Part shown: one piece after another, positions 1 to 14,153 of the stretch
Numbering within the stretch: the stretch's first letter is position 1
Layout of the letters: each line of letters opens with the position of its first letter
From: Lepidurus packardi
Taxonomy: Eukaryota > Arthropoda > Branchiopoda > Notostraca > Triopsidae
Assembly: GCA_023053545.1 (NCBI GenBank)
Contig: JAKZAN010000004.1
Location: 8,184,001-8,248,000 of the forward strand
Direction of reading: 5' to 3'
DNA length: 64,000 nt
Notes under the pieces: generated by a model
What the model was told of the DNA's origin: nothing
The model's database searches: none
The model's input: the letters and a program-made list of their open reading frames with translations, nothing else
Made by a program: the position numbers and the translations under genes

Positions 1-3000
1 TTAAAAAAAGACGGGTTACCTTAAACCCCTCTCACAAATCTAGAAAAGAGAAAGGATCTCGTTCGTTTTGAAAAGTTTTAATTAATCCCTCAAGATTTCA
101 GCTTGAAATTGGCTACGGGATGGAAAATATACCTTTTGTCATTTAGTACTGTTTTTTTTTTTAGTTTTGTGTCTTAAGATCTTTTGCTGCGTGTTTGCTG
201 CCGCACTTTCGCGTGGGCCTGGCGCTCAATGCTCATTATTATAACGACTCCTCCTGGACTCATATACTCTAGTTTCCAGAGTCCCAAGTACGCTAGGGGA
301 ATAACGAGAATCGTTACGGAAGAAAGAAGGTATACACGTATAGCATATATACCAATGAAAATGAGAGATATTTCTCTTCTCTCCTGTTGTCTCTACCACT
401 TGTTCATTCCACTGTGACTTATCAGCCTCCCCGAAAGACCCCAACAAAAACCAAAAGCCAACCTAAAGAAAGAAAAATGTTAACTGAAATTATCAGCTAA
501 ATTCATCGCCTACCATGCATCACGCTGAGTAACCTATTCATAACAGAAACGATAAAACCCCGCACAACAAAAAGAGGTACACAGAGATCTGTGCTTAGAC
601 GCAGCTTTGGAAATTATGTTACATAAGCCAAAATAATTCCTGACGTGAAGATTGGGAGGAATTCAAGGATTCACCCACTCGACGTGCCCTTTTTGCTTCT
701 CAACGCTTACCAAACATTGCCCAAATTCCACGGTAAGTTGCTCAAGTTGAGCTAACCAACGCCCTTTTTCTTTCCTATATGGCTTCCGAAGAACTTTGCA
801 TATGGCTCCTTTACTTCAACCAGGTATGTACTAAAACTCATGTGTATTTAGTAAAAGGGGGCAAGTCCTAAAGAGCTTCTTATTGTTGTCTATTTCATGT
901 ACAAAACGTCCCCCGTTTTCTTTTCTCTTTTCAAGTTAAAAAGATTTCGGGCTGTTAGCTCGCTACCAGTGGTCCGACCCGTCATGTTTCATACTTTAGT
1001 TACCACCTTTTTAAAACAAGCAATGTGAGATAAGGCAAATGAAGGCTCTGGCATGGTCACACACAACACACATGCTGCTCTAACAACAATACGTCCCTGA
1101 CCCCATCCCCACCCTTCTCTCTTCTGTCTCTCTGTTTCTATCTCGCTGTCACTCTTAGGATGTCTGTATACGACATCACGGGACCTTGAGAGGGACATAT
1201 CAGCCTATCGGTTATGGCTCAGCCGCACCACACCATACGTAAACGGTATGCATACCGCTCTCGCCGTTATGCCCACGTGAAGTCACCAACTTAGGTTTTC
1301 TTGCAAAGAAAATAAGAACTAAATCAATAATAAGCCTCGAATAGTGTTTCACCTCCACAAATAAGGGTAAAATAACCCATATTAAGGCTCCCGCTTACCT
1401 TAGCTTATAATATATCGGAGCCTCAAATAACTAACTAGAAAGACAATATCAAATACCTTAATTCCAATAAATAATAAAACTAAAACTAACGCATCAGTAA
1501 TAAGCCTAACTCCTGCTTCATCTGCGTAAAAAAGTAATACATACATAAATGCAAATAAAAATAATAAATAAATAAACACAAAGAGATTAGTAAATTATAG
1601 TAAATGAAAAGAAAACAAGTAAATAAATTCGAATAAAATAATAGAGTCGTGGTACGATAGCAAGTCCAGTTTTCTTTAGGCAAAAGACACGCACAGGAAG
1701 AGAAGGAAGGCTTGAGATCGAGGAATAAAAACGGAGGGGGTTAATGGCAAAGGACCTAATATAAAAAGGAAGCTCCCCACCCTGGTTCTCTACAACCTAC
1801 GTAAGATGATAAGCGGCGTATGACAGGGCGAACGGCGGCAATAAGGATGCCTGACGTCAATGACTCCCCGGAGAGACATGCAAAAAACATTCCCGGGAAG
1901 CTGGCACCAAATATATCTAATATATAGTACTCTAGTTTTGGGGGTAAAAATTCCAAACCTTCCAACTCGTTGAGCTTTTCCAAACCCAAAACCTCAATTC
2001 TAGGGCAAGTTCAAGAAAAAGCTTAAAAGAAAGATCCGATCTGTTACATCCCAAAGGTATCTATGTTCCGTTTTTTAATCTCTTGTAGATGCTAAGAGGC
2101 TTGCTCGGCTTTTCAAGAGCTGTAAGTCATCCTTGGCACATATCTCTTTCATATATAAATAATACTAAAAAAAGTTTAGTAGATAATAACGGCCAGGTAG
2201 CAACAAAGGGAACTTTTATACACGGCTAAAAAAGAAATGTGTTGGGTCTCGGCATAATATCTCCGTGATTAGAGCCACTTTGGTGTACGGGATTTTCAAG
2301 AATGGCACGCGTCTCTCTTTGCCAGACTCTATAGCCCCGCGTGCATGATGAAGCATTTCTCATCGGTTGTTGTCCGCACTTGGACTTCAAACAGCCCCCT
2401 CTCTTTAAAAAAAAAAAAAAGGCTCCGTAACAGACAACTAACAGGTGGGCGTGGTCTGGTGAATCCTTCCTTCTTCTGCCACTAGCTAACTTAACGAGTT
2501 CTCTTTCTCTTCTTTTTACCAATAAAAACACATTTCAATTCAAAATTAAGATTAGTTATCCTAAGATCTTGGAAGAAAACGTCGGCAGATTGTAAGGCCA
2601 AGAAACAGGGAATTCTCACTTAGATGGTGAAAACCTCATTTAGACGTATCTTCGATGTTCTATGTTCTATATCCATAACAGGCCCTGAATTGGTTTTCTC
2701 AGTGTGGTTTTAGGTCGTGGTCGCGCACCTCTGTATGGAGGATGCAGCAGGAAAACTATACAAGGGCAGGAGTCTTGACAGCCTTTTCCTCATATTGTTA
2801 GATTGTATAAAAGCTCCGGTGCTACGTGTATGGAACTGAGGGTGACAATGAATAAAAGCTGTATGTGTATGTGTGTGCTACGTGTCGAATATATATACAC
2901 GGTACCCGAGGAGCGCCAAAGAGAGGGAGAGAGAGAGAAAACTCGCATGGTTCCCTGTCTAAATGCTCAAGGGACGCTGTATAGCCAAGCAGAGGAAAAG

Positions 3001-4434
3001 GCGACACAGAAGAGACAGAGGGCCACGATCTATTCACTATCTATAGAAGTAATGTGTCACCCAAGAGGAAGCTATCTAAAGGTTCCGAACCTTATAGCTT
3101 AGGGCTTAACAGTTTGCTTTTATAGTTCTTATAGTTCACGACACATATGCTTCATGTGTGTGTGTGTGTGTTGTGTATGAGCGTATGCGTGTTATGTCTA
3201 TGTCCTTGGTCTTGAATGGCTCTCTTCCCTAATAAAATTAAAACTTGTCTTCGAATCGCAAAGGAAGTTTGTATTACTTTCACTGCATGCGAAAATGCCA
3301 CGCGGACACACACATACTGCGGGATTACAGGTGCGCCAAAGGTATAGTCCACCAGACAGGTAAAAGAGGGGCAATGGCTTTTAGAGCTTCAGAACCTTTA
3401 GAGCCTTTAGAGGATATGCGAGCTTCTATGAGCAGTCCTAACCCCCTAAAAAGGTCCTCCCTAAATAAAAAGAAACCGCACATTTGTAACGACATTGATA
3501 ACACGGGAATATCTTATCTTCCTAGCTCTGCAAATTGAAACTTTTGAATTGCATAAAATTAGCGAACTGGTGCTAATTACTGCATTTTCTAAGCCAGCTT
3601 TGGCTAAGAGATCCTATGTTATACTGTTATACCACGAGGAGGTCGTTGCCAGGAGACGGATCAGGAGGAGAGGTGGTGGGGTGAGGTTGAGATGGGCTTG
3701 CCTCATCGCTGGTGGTAATGGTAAAAACGCAAGGCGAAGGAGCATTGGGGCTTTCGAGTCTGGGGTTCGGGCACACTGCGTTACTGGTACTGAAGGGTCT
3801 CTTCTATGCGGATACAGATACCACCTGGATGCAAATCACTTCCTCTACCTTGAACCTCAAACGGGAGCTTAATGCTGACACCGCCGTTAAAATCCTCGCT
3901 ATGCAAATCATCGATCGATTCCCGACACTGTGCCATTTGCCTCCATTTTTACGTCCAAAACTTGCTCAATTCCCCCAACGCTTTTGCATGCTTAAAAATC
4001 CCATATTTCCTGCACCACGCGTTAGACAGCCCTACAGAAAGAACGGAGAGAGAAAGAGAGACGAGAGAGAGAAAGAGCGAGAGATGTGAAGAGAGTTTTA
4101 GGAGCCAAAAGCTCTGCATGGCCTGGTTATTGGGGAAATGTGCTGGCACGGGATAAAAACCTGGGGCTAAAGCGTGTACCCAAAACCTATAACTAGCTAA
4201 AAGAAACAAGAAATAGGCACACAATAAAACAGCATAGAAATAGAGGAAAGAGAAGCTATTAGGAACAGTTCTATTTTACTTAAATGGCATGTGCGTGATT
4301 TAGCTGGCTTGGGCTTCATTTCAAGCCCAGGATAGTTAAAGAGCAATAAAGCACACATGCTGACGTTAACATTCCCGACAAAAAATCTTTTTTTGTGTCT
4401 TACCTTATTTTTCCTTTTTTCGTTTTTCTTCCAG
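1..4434. other. Non-coding stretch, no gene recognised
   Basis: No open frame here has a recognisable family or a convincing splice chain. Visible structure: a (GT)n run at 3155-3171, GA-rich purine tracts at about 2918-2940 and 4040-4095, AT-rich sequence around 1440-1640, and POU octamers ATGCAAAT at 1549, 3829 and 3901. A TATA-like TATAAAAG near 2806 has no assignable gene downstream. The longest frames (about 125 codons, 3495-4089) overlap each other in different phases and have no protein character I trust. Confidence 0.6.
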
Positions 4435-6236
4435 AGGGGTTTCGGGATCGTATTTGGAAACTGGGACTTTTCCAGGAAGAAGGTTGCTATGGTACGGCGA
4501 CGGCAGGACGTGATCTGCACTCACAATTTGGATCGGATCGAAGCAAACCTGCACAGTGAATTTGGGGTTTCTTGTTCCTTTGCTGGAGTTGCGTTCTATA
4601 AAGGTTTGCTTCTATTTGGTCCTGGAAGAAATTATCTACATTTATCTTGCACGTTTTGTGGCCAGGTTGCCTTTGCCTTTTGTCTCAAGTCTCAAAGCAT
4701 TTGCCATTGTCTCCCTATTTCACTGTTTTCCACTTGTTCTGCTCCTGGTCGTTTGACCAGTCCAACTTCAAGTTTTAGTATCACTCACTCACTGTTTGAA
4801 AAACAAGAAAATACAATAAAAACTCGAACTCCCAGTTTTAAAAACGACGCATAGACGAGTATGTATACACTGCTCTCGAGGAATCTCCTGTCATTGTTTT
4901 TAGGCGGGAAAATTAATTCCGTCGTCCCAGACAGTTCGGTTCAGTCCCGTTCGCCCGTTCGTTTGGTTGCGATTCTAAAAGGTGATCAGGATGCGTCACT
5001 TCCACTCGCTTTCGCTACTTAAGCGCATGGCAGATTGACGAAGAAATGTTCCACCAATTAAAAGCCTTGTTAAGCAAAACTTGCTAGGCTTCTTTGTTTT
5101 TTTGGGTCGTCCCGAACTAATCAACTTGATTAGTAGGATCACTTTTTCTTACCGCGCAGCACACAAGGGGTTTTCTTAAGAGTTAAGACAAAAAAACACA
5201 CACACACACAGGTTTTGTGTCTCCGTACTATAGCCAGACCAAGCAAAGGAAAAAGAACCTGGGCCGACTTGCAGCTACAAAACCTTCCCGAGTTTTAAAC
5301 TCGTTTGCCATGCATGGTAATGAGGATTACGTTATCAACAAAGTGATGGTTAATAATTTGCTTCGTTAGCTTCCCAAGTTGGCGACGTTTGGCGGGCTAC
5401 TCCCCATCGGCTTGGCTTTCGATTCGTTCCGTCTTGTATTCTTTTCCCCCCTTCTTCAACCCCCGTTCTTCTATTTGTCTTCTTTAACAATGAATCTAGG
5501 GATGACAGACATAGCAGCTTACGTAATTCATATACAACATGCAAAGTGTTCATTTAATTGCAGTGGGTGAAGCACAAGAAGAAGAGAAAGGAACCACCAA
5601 ACCCAGGTAATATTTTCCCCTTTTTATTTTACCCAAGCAAATGTGATGTGTCACTCTGCAGAAAAGAAGAACGAAAGGCTTCAAGTTTGTTGGAGCTTCA
5701 AGGTATGTTTCCTCGCCCAGAAAATCCCGAGTTAGAAGCTTCCTAAGCAAATGTCACCCATGCTAGTAATATCAACATATGGCAATGAAAACAAATACTC
5801 TTCTGTCGCTTATAGGCTGTTATTTTTTCCTCTTATACAGTCCTGTTGTCTGCTGCTGCATTCCTCGTGTAGTACTTTTGGGTCGTGTAGTGTTGAAGGT
5901 GATGGCTCTAGCCCATGAGCCCGCAAGTCAAGTGGCCAACGCCAGGAAGATGCAGAAGAGAGACGACCAAGTTGCCCCAAGGCGTTGGCACGAGGCAATG
6001 TTCTCTTCTCGGACTTACCTTTCCTCCCGACCTGGCGACTTGAGCTTCCTTGCTGGTAAATACTACATATTCCTCCAGCAAAAGCTAATCCACCATCTTT
6101 TAGCTATACCTGGGCGTTATTAGTATACCTATACGTTTATTCCTCATCTTTTGCCTCGTGTCCAGTTTGGTACCTTTGGCAGTCGTCTTGAAGCGCTGGC
6201 CGCACATCACAATTCCCCCCAAAAACTCCGTTATAG
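4435..6236 (+). other. Cluster of exon-like segments, unassigned
   Basis: Five segments on the plus strand are bounded by good splice signals. 4435-4602 follows a long pyrimidine tract ending CTTCCAG and is followed by GTTTGC. 5564-5606 follows TTAATTGCAG and precedes GTAATA. 5662-5702 follows CTCTGCAG and precedes GTATGT. 5841-6055 follows TCTTATACAG and precedes GTAAAT. 6166-6236 follows GTGTCCAG and precedes GTAACA. The two small ones are purine rich, like exonic splicing enhancers, and join in phase. However, the frame hits a stop in the fourth segment, so no protein can be claimed. This could be a non-coding transcript, untranslated exons, a decayed gene or chance. Confidence 0.25.
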
Positions 6237-9200
6237 GTAACAACATGAACCATGGTCATAGGCACGGGACAAACAAGTTTTCCAAGGCTTTTGGGAGCTT
6301 TTGGCTGGTGGCTTCACCCTCGTCTTTCCAGTTTCTTGGCCAACATCTCTGAGAAAATTGGCTAACCAAGTCTCTCGTCTCTCCCCACGAAGTTGATGAT
6401 ACAGTACTTCACCGTCTGTAAGTTGAAAACTTACGAACGTTCAGAGATCTGGCCAAACAAGTCCGTAGCGAGAACGAAACTATTCAGTTAGGTTTAGTGC
6501 GTCTATTCTATGTATCAGTGGTGATCGGCGAGTAGATTCCTTTTGATAGCGCAGTAAAACTTGAGCGAAGCAAATGGGTACAAATCCAGCTCTGTAAATA
6601 AATATATAAAAGAAGAGTTTCTTTACTATATTTTATTTATTTTTTGTAAGAGTGTCAGTCGCACTTTAATTTTTTGGCTTACCTGGTTTCCAGCTATCGG
6701 GAGGCGAAAAAACAGCATCGAATTTTAGTAGCTCCAACAGCTTCTGGTTCTGGATTCGCCTTTGAAACTTTTGGGAAGTTGTGTGTCGTCCCCGAGTTTT
6801 TCATCTTCTTTTTCATCCCACTCTTAAAAAAACTCTTTTCTCTTATTCTTATGAACTTGACACAATCATCCCGTCCCATCACCAATTGCTAGATTGCATA
6901 GCAACATAAAACCAGTTCAGTGGGTCCTGTGCATGAGCTCCAGTGTAGAACGCTTATTAATAAATCGCTTTATTTATTAAACCTCCTGTCTAGTCTACCG
7001 TCAATTTCTCTGTAATCTTATTAACCTCCACAGGATATACAAGCGAAAAGGAAACACACATAAAAAAGTAACAAATAATAAAGCAAAGGCGGACATATTG
7101 AGAGCAACTACTGCTTATTTCATTTCGTAAAGCATGGAGGGAACAGTACACTAAGGGTACAGTACTATGTAATGTAAAAAAGACAAAGAAACTGGTTGAG
7201 ATTGTGCGTTTCAAGGTGCGGCAGAACTACAGCCATCACCAACTGGATGACTCCTACACCATAAGCATCAGCGATTCCACCTTGACGCTAAAAAATGCTC
7301 CAAACCAAACGGCTTTTTTCCCCCTGGTACAGTCTGGTCCACCCATCCCTGGAGAAGGCGGCGTGAATCGTAGCGGCTTGTATTTTTCTCTTCGTGTGTA
7401 CGGTTAATTTCTTCTATTCCTTTTCTTTTCTTTCAACGTTTTTCTTTCTCATTTTCTTCTTTTTATGGGATTTTCTTCTCATTTAAAGGGGTCAAACCAG
7501 CCAAAGCGCCCAAAAGGAGAGTACGAATATACCAGTAAAACCCGCGCCGAAGGAATCGACCCACCGAAAGGTTCTCTCGCTTCGACGAGGCTCTTCTTCT
7601 TTGCCTTGCTGAGGAGCACAAGACCATCAAGGTGAAGTTGGTCGAAAATGGGCAACATATCCCCGAGGCGAGACACGGCACACGTCCCCAGCGTTTTATC
7701 GGTTCTACCTTTTATTCCATGGCATGGCGGCCATTATCGCCTGGCATTCCCCCCCCCCCCCATCTCTTTTTTTTTTTTACTTAAGTTGTATGGCGTTGCC
7801 ATAATCCCTGCTGGCTTGGGGATGTCTATGTGGATGGCCCTGTGGGGTTTCTTTTCCTTCACTCCTCTGCGCCCGTCTTCTCTGTTCCTCCTTGAAAACG
7901 CTGCAAAAGTATGGATGCTTTTGGGGGCTCCCCACAACTCCACCGAAACAAAAACGACACAACGGAAGATTTTCCTCCTTTTTCTCCGCCAAAAACTGGC
8001 TTTGGCACGCGAATATTTCGCCAGAAAAACTATATCGTCCCTACTGGAAGTAAACTTACGGCTTGACAAGGACTTAATCCGGAATTCCTCCTCTTCATAA
8101 GCGGAATGGAATGGAATGAGATGATTAGCACAAAAAGTCGGAATGAAACACTATCTGTTGGAACTGGCGGTACCCCGCCTCCATTAACCTCCAGTATCCC
8201 GCATAGTAGATATTAAAACGGTGTTATAGGGCGGTAATTATCCTATAAACACACACCGGGTGACCTATTCTCTTCTCCCTGGCTCTCCGACTATAAACAG
8301 TGTTCACCGGCAAACAAGATGGAAATCTATCCCCGTCTATCACAATCCCAACCCCTCGTACTGTTGCAAAAATAGTTCCCACGTATACTACTTCAACTTT
8401 GTGCATGACATTACCGGAGCGGCGTCGTTTTAATTCAACAAAATTCGAAGTGAATAAAAAGTCGCGGGGGTTCCGATTCTGAGAGAGATCTTCCCTTCCA
8501 TTTTGGCTTTGCTGGAGCCCACATTTGTAAGGCAAATTAGGTGCTAGAACAGGTGATCTGGGCTTGGGGAAAGGCCCTTTCATTGACAACACAATGAAAG
8601 CGAATCCACAAGAGCGCAAGAGCCTGATGCATAATGCATTAAGCGACACGAACTCAACTCGCAACTCTACACACAACACAGCAAGCCCAGAAAGGACCAT
8701 CCAGAAACTGTCTTGCACATGCCTTTTTCTTTTTTTTTACAGGTACTGTAGTAGTATCTTTTCTGTTTCACTTGGCGTCAAGTGGATTCCCCAAATTAGT
8801 CAACGACACTTGATTACAGAGTCAGAAGATTGTGTTGCATGTTATGGCAGAGACTGAGATCCCTAAACGCAAAGTCGCTTGTACAAAAAATAAACTAAAA
8901 AAAAAGAATATACAAATTTGTCAATCGTGCTCTGCCGCGCAAGTGAAAACGACACAAAACTAGCATACTAATATACTTCTTTGTGAAGCTGTAAAATACT
9001 TGCGAAAATTACTCTAGTTAACGAAAATTTGCAGGAAAATGATCCCCACAAGTGAATAGAATGTAAATGAAGCGCTACAAGAACCTCATACAAAGTAGCC
9101 AACAACATAATACAGGGGGATCCGCTCGTTAGAACTTGTCTTTTGACCTTTTTTCCCCTCCTTTTTAAGAATCTCGGTCTATTGTTGTGGCCCGAGAAGT

Positions 9201-12200
9201 ATTATTATAAGAGCTCGTGGCGGTTTCTTGACCACGTCACGTTTTAATTCATAACACCCGTTTGGTTTTACAATGAAACATTCATCGAGGCTGGCATTCG
9301 AACCACGCGCGCCACTTTTTTCTCATCAAGGACTGAAAATGTTCAAAGAAAAAAAAACACACAACAAACAAAACGCTCCAAAGACAAAAAAAGAAACTTA
9401 GAAGACGGAATTACATAATGGTTGTTACCGGTTTCACAGGCGGGACTTTTATGACAACGCACGCTTTTATTGAAGACTTTTGCACAAAATTGTACAGGAA
9501 ATAAGTTTTTTTAGGAAGATCTACAACCATTGTGGGGTTTTTTCAGCACGCAGCATCGCAACTATATATGCACCTGTGCACTTTCGCTGGTTCTCTTATT
9601 TAAAATCTTTCACGCCTCATTATATCCCCTTTTTAATCCACATAGGGATAAAAATGAGATTGTGAACTGGGTAACGGGGATAAAACTCTGTGATTTTTGT
9701 TTCTTTTTTTTCTTGTGAGGGAGAGGATTAAGCTACTGCAAAAAAATATTGAGGAAATTCTTAATAATAATATTTGAATTGATTCGTCTGTGTAAAAACT
9801 GGCGAGGTTAAACTGGCAAAAAATAAGCGGGATTTTTGTAAATGGTTCAGTGAATGAATGAATTGATTTAACTCATCAGAAGCACAGTTTAAAATGGGAA
9901 AGGGGGCTTTTATTTTGTAAAAAGGTCCAATTATACGAAGAGGGAGAGTGGAAATAATGTGTGATCGCCGAATGTGACTGCAATGAGGTAGTGAATCCGG
10001 AGAGAACAAGTGAATTTGCCGATAAGTGACGTGACGTACAGTACATGTGTGTGTTTTACTTCTTTTGATTCGCTCAACGACTAAGAGAAAACTATGGCAC
10101 TTGATTTTCTTTTACAAATCGTCTATAATAGCGGTCATTATGAAACGCTCTCCTGTCTCCCGTCGAAGTTTACCAAAAAAAAAAAACGTAAAAAAAACAT
10201 TAGCCATCAAGGTTAAGGAAGGTTTTCAATTCATGTGTGAGATTCAGCAATATAGTGTGAAAATAAAGGTGGAGCTAATTGTCTACACCGCCAAGTTTAT
10301 CAAGACAAAAGTTCCTCTCCCCCTCCTCCCCACCTCAAAAGAATTTTTGGCTGGACTTTAATTTCTGTTTCTTTTGGATTATTTTTGGAGAACAAATTAT
10401 GGTTTCAACTTTTATGTATGGCCCTTGTTATACAACAGAAAGACTTCTTGACGTGTTTTTTTTACTCCAATCTACTTACAACCGCCCTTTTTTTAATCAA
10501 TTATTCACTAAAATAATATAAAAAACAGGGGAAAAGCAACTCTCACTGCAAAATAACTTCTTGGTGCGGAATTTGTCCCAAAATCAAGGAAAACAACAAA
10601 AGAAAAAAAAGACAAAGAAAAAACAGTGGCTCATAAAAATCTACGCTCTTACAGTTTCTCTGGCACGTCTTAAAGACTAGGGTGAATTATAAAATGGGGG
10701 GTGAATTTGTTTAAGGGGAAAATGATGACGTGTGTCACTGCGAAAACTGCGAAGGTTTGATTCCTCCTGACCCAAAACTCGACGTTCCTCATGATAAATC
10801 CAAACAAGCAGTCAGGTTTTTCGCCCATTTTCTTGAATTTTTTTTAAAACGGGGGAATGCAATCTTTAGTCCTTTATTTGCGGCATGGCGTTGTATGGTT
10901 TTGTGGCTCGGAATAGTTCATCACCTTTGAACTTGTTTTGGCACAATACGAACCCGCGCTGGATGATACTTGAATGTGGTTGTTGTCCTATTGTTTCGGG
11001 GGATTTTAACTTGCTCCCTCTGGCCCTCCTCCCCTCCCTGCGACTTGACCGCTCGCTTCTTCGGTCAATCTAATCCGCGAGAGTTTTTCAAGGATTCAAG
11101 GGGGTTGAGGGTGGTCAAGGGGTGTATAGGGGTAAGAAAAGGTCACGTCAGGTCAGTCTGGGTCATCCGTTTCAAGACTTTATGGTTCGGAAAAACAGTT
11201 GGAGGGGGTTTTTCGGAAAGATAACTTGTTGTATACTATATGTGTGTATAGAGTTTGTAGAAGTGTACAGACGTTTGCTGCTGCAGGGAGGTCTCCTTTC
11301 CGGAATTACGGCCATAGTCATCCGTATTAGGCTTTTTTTCGCTGGCGGCCGTTTCCAAGGCAAAATGCAGGTAAACTGGGCAAACGCATGGCAAAAGTAC
11401 CCGTCGATGCGTCGAAAAATCCTTTTGCTTTTGGGATAAAGTTTGCCTTTTCCATTTTTTAACTTTATTGCTCGCCATTTTTGGAAGTATGGGGAGCCAA
11501 GGTATGAAAATTTTGCCTGAAATCCGGGTGGAACTTGCCTCCGGAGTATTTGGCTTCTCTCTGGTAATTGGGTGTTAATAACCAACGGAATGGATGGATT
11601 CCCGGTGACGCATTGGGTTAACGGTTCGACTCGGAAAATTTTTCCTGGCGGAGTCACGAAATTTTGTAATGCAACCGGTCATGCTTCCTTCTGGAACTGG
11701 AAACGTTGCCTGCTATGGATTTGGTACATTAACCTTTTGACGCTTGACACGACGTTTCGGGGGGAAAGTGTGTGTGTGTGTGTTGTGTTGCGTGTTTTTA
11801 CTGTTGGGCGCGGAAAAATCTTGGACATAGTCATATACACCCTCCCCTCCGCCCTCCCCACTTTCCCCCAATGGTTACTTTAAGACAGGTAAAAATCAAG
11901 ACTTTTAAGTCAGGTAAGAGCCCACAAGATGAAATGCACAAAAAGGGAAATAAATGAAGCACGAAGTCTCCCTTCTGACAAGATCTCTTGCATGTGTGTA
12001 GTGTATGTTATATCCCAATTTGAAAAAGGGCCAATTTTTAGCCAATTTTTGTACCCCTGAAAACCTTAGCCTAACACAACTTTTGGCCCATTTCTTTTTC
12101 TCTGAATCTCTCTCCCTCTCTCTTCTCTGGTCTCTCTACCTGTGTACCTGTGCATATGCCCAAGTGTTTAACACCTCTCCCGGGGTTTTGATCCTAAGCG

Positions 12201-14153
12201 CCACTGGGGCCTATTTTCCTATAACATAGACACACTACACTACACATATGCAAGTCTGGGTAGATTTTTCCTTCAAAGATTTTTCCGGGGGTTTTAAGAT
12301 GGTTTGACTCTCTCTCCCCCTCTCTCTTTCTGTGGTGTGGATTGGGCTTTTACGGAGCAGCTGAAGGTAGAACTTAAAAGATTGTCTTGATGGCAACGGG
12401 GAAAAAAAGATCTTGGTAAGGGGGCAAAAAGAACCTGAGGAGGACCTGGCAGTTTTAAGGGGTCCGGGGCCTAACAACACGGCAGAAACCACATTTTCTC
12501 ACGTCCCTTTCGGTGAAAACGCCAAGGTATGGAAGGTGTTTAAAGTGTATATGCATGGGCTCGCTTGCGATACCGAAACGGTTTCTTTGGCTTGAAGGGG
12601 TTTTGGACGCAGATCATCATTGCAGCGGTAAACCTTGGGCACAGCACACACACAACACACGCACGGTCTTTAAAGAATCAACACCTTCGTTCTCTTGGGG
12701 GTAAAGATGAAAAGCCAGCGTGTTTTCTGTGCTCGTTTTTTTGTCTGAGATGGGATTGGTCACCATCGTCATCGCAGTCCTCGTCATCGCACAATAGACC
12801 CCAACAATGCAGTAAAGGAGAAGTGAGCATCTGTTGAGAGGACAAAAAGAAAATCGTTGGCCTACTGATATCGTTTCTCATTCTCATTTGGGTTCCCAAA
12901 ACGTGTAAAGTGATCGCTTGTAGGTCAAACGCACCACCAAAGGTTTGGAGAAACGGGAATAAAACAAATCAAAGGTTTTTTGACACTTACCCCGTTTTTA
13001 ATGAAAATAAATTGAGCATGAAGGTGTTGAGGACGGCCAAAAACCCAGCTCAGCGGTGTCGAATTTCAGGTGAAACTATGGTCCATAATAAAATCGGAAG
13101 GGGTCATCTTTTGGGCTGCTGTATACGTTACTACAGCCTTTAAAACCATGGCAAATCGGGTGGGGGGAGGAAGAAGAGATGTGTATGTGTGTGTTTTTTC
13201 ATCTTCGGTTTGCTTTGGCGATGGGCAACTTGCAGCACCAGCGTAAAACGTCAACTTATTAAAACGCGTATGTACACAACACGGACACACACGGACACAT
13301 TTGCTCTGTGCTAACTTGGGTGTTAGGTTCTTTTTTTACAGTTTTAGTGTTCCAAACCCCAGCAAACAAGACGGGAAGGGTTTTTCTTTTGGTTAAAAAC
13401 AAAGCTCTTTTTCTTCCGCTTTTCTTCCCAAGTACAAGGCAATTGGCTGTCCTTGTTTGCCCCTTTTGCTCCTTTTCAAACGGATCTTCTGCTCCTTGCA
13501 TGGTCTTCACATGTCTTTTGTCTTTTTTTCTGTCGTTTTTGGAAAAAAAAAAGTTGGATGGGTCCCTTCACACCTTTGTATGTATATCACTTGGGGGAAA
13601 AATTATGCGCTTTCCATCAGCAGGAGCGAAAAAAAAATTTCTTTGGGTAATCCATATATACACAGGCTCGCACACACACGCACACCCCACATATTGGTAC
13701 TATAACGTACTGTACAAAATTCCAATTAAATCTCCCAAGAATCTTTAAAAACCTTCAAGGGATTTATGAAGTTTTTTTTATGTAAAGAAAACAGAGGAGG
13801 GAGTAAGAAATGAAACGATGGCACACACGTAACAGGACCTCCAGAAAATTTTTCCGAATTTCGATTGCAGAGACATTTCTTGGATTTCACACTTTTTCCC
13901 CAAATAATCTCATGTGAGATTATGTAAGAGACACGTTGGGTTCGTCTTCACTTGAAGAAGGGGGCCGACCTACAACCTTTCATTGTTAAGATGTTGGTAA
14001 GTCTTTGGAATGGTTTTTCTTGCGGAATGTTACGGCTTTCGGGGGGACAGGTAGCTTATATTTAAACGTTTTTAAGACTTTTGGCTCGCGCTTTTTGTGT
14101 GTTTTGCGTGAGAAAAGGAGATGGTAAAGGACAAGGAAGGTATTTTTTTCTAA
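6237..14153. other. Non-coding stretch upstream of the vvl stop codon side
   Basis: No gene is recognised. Open frames at 7204-7407 and about 7550-7680 (plus strand) read with some protein-like character, but no family, start or splice chain could be established. A C-run lies at 7749-7761, a (TG)n run near 11770-11783, and CT-rich tracts at about 12108-12135 and 12308-12332. The last few hundred bases before 14154 are presumably the 3' untranslated region of the POU gene, which is on the minus strand. Confidence 0.5.

Noticed and set aside
5779-6123. 114-codon frame with a hydrophobic start followed by a Lys-Arg pair, resembling a neuropeptide precursor
   Set aside because: The hydrophobic stretch coincides with the pyrimidine-rich tract before a splice-like CAG, and no peptide repeat or amidation motif is present.
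9284-9356. A tRNA-like T-loop (GTGGTTCGAATGCC on the minus strand)
   Set aside because: No matching acceptor stem or anticodon arm is found about 70 bases upstream on that strand.
11600-11660. A tRNA-like GGTTCGACTC stretch on the plus strand
   Set aside because: The flanks do not form an acceptor stem and no cloverleaf could be drawn.
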